Source: Pseudanabaena sp. PCC 6802 (GTDB lineage: Bacteria; Cyanobacteriota; Cyanobacteriia; Pseudanabaenales; Pseudanabaenaceae). Taken from it: DNA of 64,000 nt. The position numbers and the translations under genes are program-made. Shown piece by piece: positions 18,264-28,800 of the stretch; positions within the stretch are counted from its first letter, which is position 1; every line of letters begins with the position of its first letter. The stretch lies in assembly GCF_000332175.1 (NCBI RefSeq), contig NZ_KB235914.1, forward strand, positions 3,158,868 through 3,222,867, in the 5' to 3' direction. The notes below the pieces were generated by a model. The model had not been told where the DNA came from, did not search any database, and saw only the letters and a list, made by a program, of their open reading frames with translations.

Positions 18264-19841
18264 ATGGCTACCTCAGACAAAATCCTGTACGTGCGCTTGC
18301 CGTGCAATCCGATTTTCCCAATTGGAGCAGTATATCTAGCAGATTTTGTTCGCAAAGTAGCCCCACAGACCGAACAGCGGATTTTCGATTTGGGTACGGT
18401 TCCGCCTTTGGATTTCTATAAGGCTTTAGATCGCAGCATCGATGAGTTCCAGCCAAATCTCCTGGTGTTTTCCTGGCGCGATATTCAAATTTATGCCCCG
18501 GTTGGAGGGCGTGGGGGTAATCCGCTCCAAAATGCCTTTGAGTTTTATTACGCCGCCAATCCCTTCATTAAGCTGCGCGGCGCACTTAATGGTCTCCGTC
18601 TGTTTGCGTCATACTATACGGAACTGTGGCGAAATTCCCGTTTGATTCGACGGGGTCTAGCCCGGACGCGTCGTTACCAGCCCCAGGCAAGGGCTGTAGT
18701 TGGTGGTGGGGCAGTTAGCGTATTTTACGAGCAATTGGCAAGCTATTTACCCAAGGGCACTATCGTATCTGTGGGCGAGGGGGAATCGCTTCTGGAAAGA
18801 TTAGTGCAAGGCAGGGAGATAGGGAGCGATCGCTGTTATGTGGTTGGCGAAACTCAGCCGCGCGATCGCCTGATTTACGAGCAGCCCGCCCCCATCGAAA
18901 AAAGCGCCTGCGACTACGACTACATTGAGTCGATCTGGCCGGAATTTAACTATTACTTCCGCGATCGCGACTTTTATATTGGCGTGCAGACCAAGCGGGG
19001 CTGTCCCCACAACTGTTGTTACTGCGTTTATACGACGATCGAGGGCAAGCAAGTACGCATTAATCCCGCCGATGAGGTGGTGCGAGAAATGCAACAGCTT
19101 TACGATCGGGGCATTCGTAACTTCTGGTTTACCGACGCGCAGTTTATCCCTGCCAAGCGATATATAGATGATGTCATAGAGCTATTACGCAAGATCGTCG
19201 CATCGGGGATGACCGATATCCACTGGGCGGCCTATATCCGTGCCGATAACCTCACGCCAGAGTTGTGCGAGCTCATGGTTGCGACTGGCATGAATTACTT
19301 TGAAATTGGCATTACCAGCGGCTCGCAGGAACTGGTGCGTAAAATGCGGATGGGGTATAACCTGCGGCACGTCCTGCAAAACTGTCGCGATTTAAAAGCA
19401 GCGGGATTTAACGACCTGGTCTCGGTGAACTACTCGTTTAACGTGATCGACGAAACCTGCGATACGATTCGTCAGACGATCGCTTACCACCGCGAGCTAG
19501 AGAACATCTTTGGCGCGGATAAAGTAGAGCCTGCCATCTTCTTTATTGGCTTGCAGCCGCACACGCATCTAGAAGAGTACGCCTTTAAAAACGAAATTCT
19601 CAAACCAGACTACAATCCCATGAGCATGATGCCGTGGAATGCCAAGAAGCTGCTGTGGAATCCCGAACCGCTCGGCTCTTTCTTTGGTGAAGTGTGTTTA
19701 GAGGCATGGCGGCGTAATGGCGACGATTTTGGTCGTACTGTGATGGATATTCTAGAAGAACGCCTTGGCCGTGCCGAACTTGAGGAAGCCTTGACCGCTC
19801 CCATTGTTGGTGCGTCTGCGCTTAAACCTGTTGCTGTTTAG
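18264..19841 (+). CDS. B12-binding-type radical SAM protein (photosystem II high-light-acclimation group)
   Basis: 525 residues. The N-terminal cobalamin-binding-like domain begins LYVRLPCNPIFPIG and includes FSWRDIQIYAPVGGRGGNP and VVGGGAVSVFYEQL. The radical SAM core follows with CxxxCxxC at Cys247, Cys251 and Cys254 (KRGCPHNCCYCVY), binding the 4Fe-4S cluster that cleaves SAM. The sequence closely fits a conserved cyanobacterial family named for photosystem II high-light acclimation; I recall the family name, and the reaction is not known to me. Its stop overlaps the stop of the convergent giant gene by 4 bp. Confidence 0.88.
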   Translation: MATSDKILYVRLPCNPIFPIGAVYLADFVRKVAPQTEQRIFDLGTVPPLDFYKALDRSIDEFQPNLLVFSWRDIQIYAPVGGRGGNPLQNAFEFYYAANPFIKLRGALNGLRLFASYYTELWRNSRLIRRGLARTRRYQPQARAVVGGGAVSVFYEQLASYLPKGTIVSVGEGESLLERLVQGREIGSDRCYVVGETQPRDRLIYEQPAPIEKSACDYDYIESIWPEFNYYFRDRDFYIGVQTKRGCPHNCCYCVYTTIEGKQVRINPADEVVREMQQLYDRGIRNFWFTDAQFIPAKRYIDDVIELLRKIVASGMTDIHWAAYIRADNLTPELCELMVATGMNYFEIGITSGSQELVRKMRMGYNLRHVLQNCRDLKAAGFNDLVSVNYSFNVIDETCDTIRQTIAYHRELENIFGADKVEPAIFFIGLQPHTHLEEYAFKNEILKPDYNPMSMMPWNAKKLLWNPEPLGSFFGEVCLEAWRRNGDDFGRTVMDILEERLGRAELEEALTAPIVGASALKPVAV

Positions 19842-22800
19842 TTAAAGGTGATATCCGTCACAGCGATCTGCGTCAAACCCGTGAATCGGATGCGATCGCC
19901 ACCAAAATTAGTGAGATTAATTTGGAGATTGCCTCCTACCAGGCTGCCAACTCCACTGTCACTGCTGTTGATGATATTGTCGCTGTTGGTGTCCAGGTTA
20001 GTGCTGCTCAGGGCGAAGGCAGAGAGAGCGATGCGATCGCTACCACTTTGGAAGTCCTGAATGATATCGACTCCAAAAGTGCTGCTAAAGATGAATGTAT
20101 CCGCATCAGCGCCTCCGGCCAGGGTATCGTTCCCCGCTCCCCCATTGAGGCTGTCGCTACCATTACCACCCTGGATGTTGTCTGCGCCACCAGAACCAAT
20201 GATGCTGTCATTTCCGCCGCGACCTTGAATCGTAGCGCTGACCAGGGTGATGCCCGTGAAGTCCCAGGTGTCGCCAGCGGTATCGTCGCCGCGAATGTTG
20301 AAGGCTCCCAGATCGCTTTCGATGCGATCGATCCCCGATGTGGCTTTATCGAACTGTGACTGTAGACCATCGAAGTTGGTAGTGCCGCTAACTAGAATTC
20401 TGTCGGTACCGCTAATGCCGTTGTCCTGATAGCGATCGCGGCCATCACCTATAGACCACAGGTAGGTATCGCCACTGTTACCGCCGTTGAGCGTATCGAT
20501 ACCCGCTCCACCGTCGAGCGTGTCGCTGCCGTCACCGCCATTAAGAGAATCGTTGCCGTTACCACCGTCTACTAGATCGCTACCAGCATTGCCGCCTAGA
20601 GAATCGTTACCTTCGCCGCCCTGGATGGTTTCGGCACCATTGGAACCGATAATGTTGTCATCGCCGCCGCGTCCTTGAATCGTGGCGCTGACCAGGGTAA
20701 TACCAGTGAAGTCCCAGGTATCCGCTGCGGTATTGTCACCTCGGATGTTGAAGGTTCCCAGGTCGCTTTCGATGCGATCGATACCTGATGCAGTGCGATT
20801 GAAGGGTGACTGTAGACCGTCGAAGTTGGTCGTATCGCTGACAATAATTCTATCCGTGCCACTGGTGCCGCTATCTTGATAGCGATCGCGATCGTCGCCT
20901 GCGAACCAGAGATAGGTATCGCCACCATTACCACCGTCGAGCGTATCGATGCCGGGGCCACCATCGAGCGTATCGCTACCATTGCCGCCATTGAGGGAGT
21001 CGTTGCCACCACGTCCGTCCAGGAAGTCGTTGCCAGCTAGAGCGTTAATAGCATTTGCGGAGCTATTGCCAGTTAAGGTTTCGCTGGCATCGGTACCGTT
21101 AATTATTTGGATTCCAGGATTAACTACGCCTGTAATTGCGAAGTTATAGGGATTCTCATTGCTATCGTTAGTGGGAATGACAATCTCGCCAGTGTAGGTT
21201 CCGGCTGTTGCGGCATCCAATTGTACGGTGATGGTCTGACTGGTGCCTGCGGCGACGCTGGGTGGGAAGGTACCGACGACGCTGAAGCCAGTTGGTAGGG
21301 TTGGAGTGCCCAAGGTCAGAGCAGCGGTGCCTGTATTCTCAATCGTGAAGGTGCGTGTAAGTGCTGTACCGACTGTGGTGCTGCCGTAGTCGGTGTTGTC
21401 TGTGGTGCTGGGAGTCGTATCGCCATCAACGATGTTGTTGCCGTTACCTGTGACGTTGACTTCTGGTATGGGTGCGGCATTGACCGTCCCTTGAATGGCG
21501 AAGTTATAGGGATTCTCATCGCTGTCGTTATTGGGAATGACGATCTCGCCAGTGTAGGTTCCAGTTGCCGTTGCATCTAGTCGCACAGCGATCGTGGCAC
21601 TACCGCCTGCGGCGATGCTGGTGGGGGCTGCGCCGACGAGGCTGAAGCCGTTGGGTAGGGTTGGCGCGTTCAGGGTTAGTTCGGCGGTGCCGGTGTTCTC
21701 AATCGTAAACGTGCGCGTCAGTGCGGTGCCGACTGTGGTGTTGCCGTAGTCAGTGTTGTCTGTTGCGTCTGGTGCGATATCGCCATCGATAATGTTATTA
21801 CCGTTCCCTGTGACGTTTATCTCTGGAGTGGGTGCAACATCATTATCGGTAATCTCGACTGAACCAGATGTTGTGCTGCCAAGGGTAATTCCAGTAGAAA
21901 GGTTGCTAATGGCGAAAGTAGCAGTTTCTAAACCTTCCACCAGGATATCGTCGTTGATAGCGATCGTGAAGGAACCCGTGCTTTGACCGCCTGGGATTGT
22001 GATTTGAGTGGGAATCGTGCCCGTGAAGTCATCGGTAGTGATGCTTGTGCCGCTAAGGTTGACATTCACTGTCTGATCGCCAACGACGTTGCTGGAGGCA
22101 GTAGCCGTTACTGTTATCGCTGTTTTGCCTGCTTCGCTAGCCGTGCTTGGAGAAACCGCTATATTTACTTGTGGTGCTACAACATCGTCGTTCGCAATGG
22201 TGTAGGTGGCTGTGGTCTGACTCCCTAAGGTTGCTCCACCTGTGGGCGTTCCAAGTTGGAGGTTGATGGTTTCATCGGGTTCTATGGTGGTATCGCCTGC
22301 GATGGGAATGGATACGGTTTTGCTGGTTGTGTCTCCATCGGCAAAGTTGACGGTAATGGGAAAAATATTTGTGTAGTCGCTACCCCCAATAGCTGTACCT
22401 GAGGAGCTAGTCAACTGTACGGGAACGCTTACGGCACCGACATCGCCGCCCGTACGCTCTACAATAGCAATTACCTGATTGACAGCACTGCCACTGCTCC
22501 CTTCATCGCCGCTCAGCGTTGCTGTGAGGAATGAGAGTTTGCCAGGAGATAGGGATAGCGTATTGAAAACTGGTGCGGTTTGAATGGGCGTTTGGTTGTC
22601 AAAGGTAATGGTGGCTTGGGCATCGATGCGAGTGCCGTCAACTGCATTGGCCTTGGGTTGGATGCTGTAACTAACAAAGCCTTGTCCTGAACCATTCTGA
22701 ACGTTGGGTGGTAGGAAACCTCTAGATGGATCGGCGATCGGGTTACCAGTGACAGGATCGATAGTGGTGAATTGCCAGGTAATAATCCCCGTGGTTTTGT

Positions 22801-25800
22801 CTAGTGCGGCAACAACATCAACTAAGATGCCCGATGGACTGGTCAAGTCGAAGCGCTGACTGTAATTTGTTTCACCCAATGGGATATCGCTAGTGGTACT
22901 ACCAAAGCCAAAGTTATTGAATGTGAAGGTACTGAGATCGAGGTCTGGATCGAGTTGTTGGGAAATCTTAACCTGGGCGACGGGGGATGTGCCTTGAGCG
23001 GTATTGTTGCTAAAGCGAATGGTGTAGGGAATCACTGCACCTGGCTTTAATAAATGCTCGGTGCCCGAGCCTTCGGGGTTGATCAGGGTGTTGGGAGCGC
23101 TGAGGGTGATATCTCGCTGGAGAGTGACGTATCCATCTAAAAATTCAGGAGCGTTGTTGGTGAGGGCAAGATCGAGGGTGGCGGCATCTAACAAGGCAGG
23201 ATCGGTGATGCCAGCATTTTGGGCAATTTGCAGTGCTGCTGCCTTTACGTCTGGAGCCAGGGTATTAATGGTAGTAATAGTGTTAGGGAAATTTAGGTCG
23301 GTAAAGGTGCTGGTATTTTGCCCTGCATCGTAGTCAAACAGGGAATTGGCTTGATTAATGCGCCAACTGTTGGCATAGTCGCCATAGAGTTGGGTATTGG
23401 AAATGGAACCACCGATAACCGTGCCATCGCGGAGGGCAAAGTCATCGTTTATATTATCGTTACTATTGCCTAAGAGTCCGACTACTTTCCCCTTGCGGTT
23501 ATCGGCAAGTCCGAGACTGAGATCCATGTAACTGGCATTGAAAGTGACCTGAATTTGGTCGCCGTTGGCAGTGAAAACATTATATTGATTGCCATCTCGA
23601 CTAATCAAGTTTTGCCCAATTGCGTAGAGCGAGCCATCGGGGATAGCTATGGAAACTCCGTTGACTTGTATGGGATTCGCGTCGTTCAAGTCGAAGCCAA
23701 TGCGCTGTCCACCAATTTTGAGGGCAATGGCAGTATTGACCGAGACATCAGTTCTGCTACCCCAGGGTTGTTGTCGGGTTTGAATTTCAAAGTCATCGGT
23801 GGTGGATTTGAAAAGGGTGAATTCACCGACGGACTGGAAGTCGTAATTAATTCCATCAAAGGTTGTCAGGTGGGGGTCACCTTGACTGGTTGGTTGAGGG
23901 ACTGGGGGTGGGTTGAAGTCAAAGTCTAAAGCTTCTGGTGGAATTGGTGGCCTGTAGTCATTGGGTGGGATATTATATTCGGGTTCAGGAGGACAAATAA
24001 CGTCAGCAGCAGCACCACCAGCAGCACCACCAGCAGCACCACCAGCATAACGACCAGCATAACGACCAGCAGCAGCACCAGCAGCAGCACCAAGAACTCC
24101 ACCTAGAACTCCACCAAAAGGACCTCCTAAAACGGTTCCTATTACTACTCCAAGACGTACTCCAGCGCCAAGTCCTACACGAGCACCAGCAGCACCTCCG
24201 GCACGAGCACCAGCACCACCTCCGGCACGAGCACCAGCAGCAGCAGCAGCCTTCTTAATGTAATCACATATAGAAAGTCCAGTTGGATCATTGAGCCCGC
24301 TTGGATCGTTAAAAACATACCTGTAAAGGTTTGCATCCCCACTATTCAATCCAATTGGATCGATCGCTGTAAATCTTCCCAATTTTGAGTCGTAAAATCT
24401 TGCTCGCATGAAATCGAGGCCGTTTCCTTCATCCATTACGCCAAATTGCCCGACATACTCGAAGGGATTGGGAACGCCTTCAGTTTTGGTTAAATCTTCG
24501 CCAAATGGTAGATAGCTATAACGGTTGACGTAGTTGCCATCGGTAGCGGTGAGGCCGACTGTGGAGCCGATCGCATCGGCATCATAGTAGTTTGCATTAT
24601 TCCCATTTACCCGACTGACTAAACCAATACCTTGATTGTAGTGAGCGACCAAATTCCCACTGCTGTCATATTCCCCAACTATATTGCCCAAACCAGTTGG
24701 ATCGAGTAAATATTCCGTGCGCTGACCGTTCAGGGTAGTAGCAATGCGATTTCCCAAGCCATCGTATTGATAATCCCAAGTCCCCTGCGAAGTCACTACT
24801 TTTACGAGGCGATTCTCCGCATCGTATGTATAGGTGGATGTCTGTCCTCCCTCCGTTTTCGCAGTCAAATTTCCATCCGTATCGTAGGTGTAGACTGCAT
24901 TCCCAACATTGGTATACTGATTCAGGCTATTGCTGGTGTAACTTGTCGCCGAGCCATTATCCGTCACCCCAACCCGATTTCCGGCAGCATCATATTGATA
25001 GTTAATGGTGCGATTTGTGGGCGTAATTACAGAAGTCAACTGACCGATGGCATCATAACCATATTGGAAAGTTCCCTCTAATGTGGTCATGCTAGTCCGC
25101 CGACCTAAATTGTCGTAGGTGTACTCAAACCGCGAGTTAACCGTGTTGTCAGCTTTGAAGTTGATTAAACGAGTTAACTGACTCTGCCGATCGTATTCGT
25201 AGGTCGTATACGTGCCGTTGCCATTGGTTTCCCTCGTCAGACGACCTGCACTGTCGTAGTCATAGCTGATAATGCTCTGACCCGTTCCATCCGTTAAGCT
25301 TTTTAAGCGCCCTGCAGAATCGTAGCTGTAGTTAACCGTATAACCATCTTGAGACACCAGTTGGGTGCGCTGACCGTCGGCATTGTAGGTATATTGCAGC
25401 GAGCGACCGTTGGGATAGCTGATGTTTGTCAGGCGCATGGCAGCGTCGTACTGCAAGTTTATGGTGCCCGTGGCATCGGTGACACTGGTGAGACTTCCCA
25501 TCGTGTCATAGCCGTAAGTGACGCTCGATCCATCTGCGAACTGTTTCCTTGTCAGTTGTCCACTGGTATTGTAGGTATATTGAATCGTGCTGCCCCGACG
25601 GTTGACCGAACTGGTGATATTCCCAGCCGCATCCACGCTGAATTGTTGAGAACTACCATCGGCGTAGGTAATCCTGTTGATGTTGCCGTTGGCATCGTAG
25701 CCGTAACTCATCCCATTCCCTTTGGGGTCAGTAAAACTTGTGAGTTGATTGAAGGTGGGGTCGTAAGTGAATTTTGTGTCTCGACCAAGTAGATCCGTTT

Positions 25801-28800
25801 GTCTGGTTAAATTACCGGAGCGATCGTAACTATAGGTAGCCTGACTGCTATTGGGAAGAGTTGCACCAATCAAATTCCCGTTCGCATCATAGCGAAATAA
25901 GAGATTCTGGTTATTAACGCCCCGTATTTGCCCGCTATTACCACGGTCGTCCAATAAAATCGTTTGTGATGCTCCCGTGCTATCAGTAACAGTCGCACCC
26001 CCGGCGCTATCGTAACTGTAGGTGAGGCTTTGGGTCTGTCCGTTGCTAAATTCCTTCGTCAGGCGACCTTTATCGTCATATTCAAAACTGCGCTGATAAC
26101 CCAGATCGGAAGTCACCGACAGGAGAGAATACTTTTTCGCGGCAACGCTTCCCGTATCGTAGGTGTAGGTCGTCGTTCCCTGAGGAGTAGTGACAGAAAG
26201 TAGATTTTCACCAGCAGCATCGTAGTTGTAACTGCTAACTTCTCCTGCGGAGTTGGTAACCTGACTGATACGCCCTAGAGCGTTGTAGGCGAGAGTCAAG
26301 CTATCTCCATTTGTATGAACTAACCTGGTAAGCCTGTCTCCCGTGTATTCCAGAGTAATCCGATTACCGTTGGTATCCTCAAAGGAATTCAGCTTGCCAT
26401 CGCTGCCAAATAGCGACACAGAGCCATTTGTTTCCTTCAAGCGATATTGCCCACCCGTACTCGTTATCGTCGCGCCGCCCACTTCGCGGAAGGTGCCATC
26501 GGCTTGCCGCTCGAACAGGCGCTGTAAATCTCCCACACTGCGAATGATGACATTGCCTTTGCTATCTGTTGTTGCGCGCAAATCCCACTGGCTAGACCAT
26601 CCCCTCCCTAACGTGCCCAAGTTGTAGCGCTCAGCTACAGATTGATTGAAGGTGCGGCTAAAGGTCAAAGACAGTCCCGGTGCAGGATCGACTAAATCGG
26701 TCGTACTGAGTAAAGCCCTATTGGCAAGGGTATTGGCTGCTTGTTTCCATTCAAAGGCAAATAATCGGTTCAAGTTGCTGGCCGGCTGTCCCAGTTGACT
26801 CAAATAGGTCGCATTTTCTGCCATTGCGGTTTGAAACTGACCGGCAGTTGTACCTAAGTCGGCAGTCAGGTTACTCCATAGCGCATCCCAGCCTGCAGGA
26901 TCGATGAAACTATAATCAGCGCGAGATTCGGCTTTCATTGCTGCCCAGTCGATCGCCTCATTGGGATTCACTTGCTCGACATTAAAAGAAATTAAGCCAT
27001 TGCCGTTAGGAGTATATTTGAAGGAAAATTGACCGCTTTGCCCAGGAGCCAAAATTCCCAACGGTCCGTTGGGATTTGTGCCGAGATTTAGGCCGAGTAA
27101 CTGGCGGAGAGTTGGACTGCTACTGGTTTGTGCCGATAGATCTACTTGAGCGTTGGTAGCGTTTACTCTAAGCAGTGGTGCGGCAATATCTGTTTCCCCA
27201 ACATTCGTGTAAGTAACTGTTGCTACTCCCTGTGCTCCATAACTCAGCTTGGTCTGCACGTTTCCAACAGCGCCATTGCTGACGGTAAAGGCATCCTTAG
27301 CCGCTACCGTATTTTGAGAATCTTTGAGCGTGATATCGTACTTCTTACTGGCCAATCCATTCAGGTCAAAGGTTGCCCAGAGTTCGCTGCCACTGACCCA
27401 ATAAACTTTGCTAGCAGCGCGATCGGTTCCGCTGCTGTCAGTCAAGCTAATGAGATTGGTGGGTGAGAAATTTTCACCAGTAATAGCGATTGTTACTTGC
27501 CCCTTATTGCTGCCCAGCGCACCAATAGGAAATCCAGTAATCGTTGGAGTTCCTGCAGGTGGTGGCGGCGGTGGCGGTATGACTGTATCGTCATTAACAA
27601 TAGTCAGGACAGCGGTATTCTGAGTTCCCAGAGCCGTATTATTGCTGAGATTTGCGATCGCAAGATTTATGGTTTCATTCGGTTCCGATGTCGTGTCATC
27701 AACTATTGGGATAGTTATCGTCTTGGAGGTTTCGCCAATGCCAAAGGTTACAGGTATGGGAGTACTATTGTAGTCCGCAGGTGCAGTTGCCGTGCCATCG
27801 CTTAAGAAAACCGTGAGGCTTGTCTGACTTGAAGTATCCCCAGAGCGCAGCAAAGTAACTTCTGCCGTTGCATTCTCATTAAAGCTATAGGTGGCACTGC
27901 CGAAGCTAACTGTATTGGTAGGGGTAACAACAGGGTTGGTGTACTCAAACGCCGTAGAGGTGAGGTTTAACCCCGTGACATTCTGAAAGACCGCGATCAG
28001 TTCGTCAGGCTCCGTATCTGGCTTATCGAAGTAGAGATTGGTATTGGCACCCGACACCTCTAAACGATAGTTAGAAGCTGCTCCTCGCAACTGTACCTTA
28101 TCTTCCAGGGGATTGAAGTCCTCGATCTGGGCGTAATCGCTGCTGCCATCGGTAGAAGTATTGCGATCATCATAGTAAACGCTGTCAGAGCTACCCAAGA
28201 TAAAACGATCTGCTCCGTCGCCTCCATTCAGCCTGTCCTGTTCCCCAATACCAAAGTCGGGACTATTAGAATTTACACCCCTGAGAACGTCATTGCCTGC
28301 ATCGCCCTGGAGGTAATCATTACCAGCACTACCATTTAAGGAATCGTTGTCAGCACCACCATAGAGGTTGTCATTGCCAGCACTACCAGTCAAGGCATCA
28401 TTACCTGCCCCACTACTCATCTGGCTTACTGGTATGAAAGGGTTGCTACTACTGAAGTTTGCAGCAGAAGCATCTACACTATCATCGCCAGAGCTACCCG
28501 TAAAACCTAATCGTTCGATGTTCTGAACTGTTCCACCTGTAGTATTACTACCTCCCGTACTCGTAAAGTTAATAACCACTCCACTAGCTTGCCCAGAGTA
28601 GTTGAGATCCAGTTGATCTTCTCCCGCCCCACCGTCGATAACATCGGTGGAACTAAAAGAAAAAATGAGATCGTTCCCCTCTCCACCATTAACTGTGTTA
28701 GACCCTGCATCGCCCTGTAGGTAATCATTGCCAGCACTACCATTTAAGGAGTCATTGCCGTCGCCGCCATAGAGGTTGTCATTACCAGCACTGCCAGTCA

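Noticed and set aside
20596..21012. Long antisense open frames across the giant gene, such as this one and 25349-25792
   Set aside because: They mirror repetitive Gly/Asp codons of the coding strand, lack ribosome-binding sites and have no protein-like features of their own.
24000..24260. Regular short repeats resembling a CRISPR array
   Set aside because: The repeats are 3-15 bp GCA/GGT codon strings in frame within the giant gene, without unique spacers of constant length.
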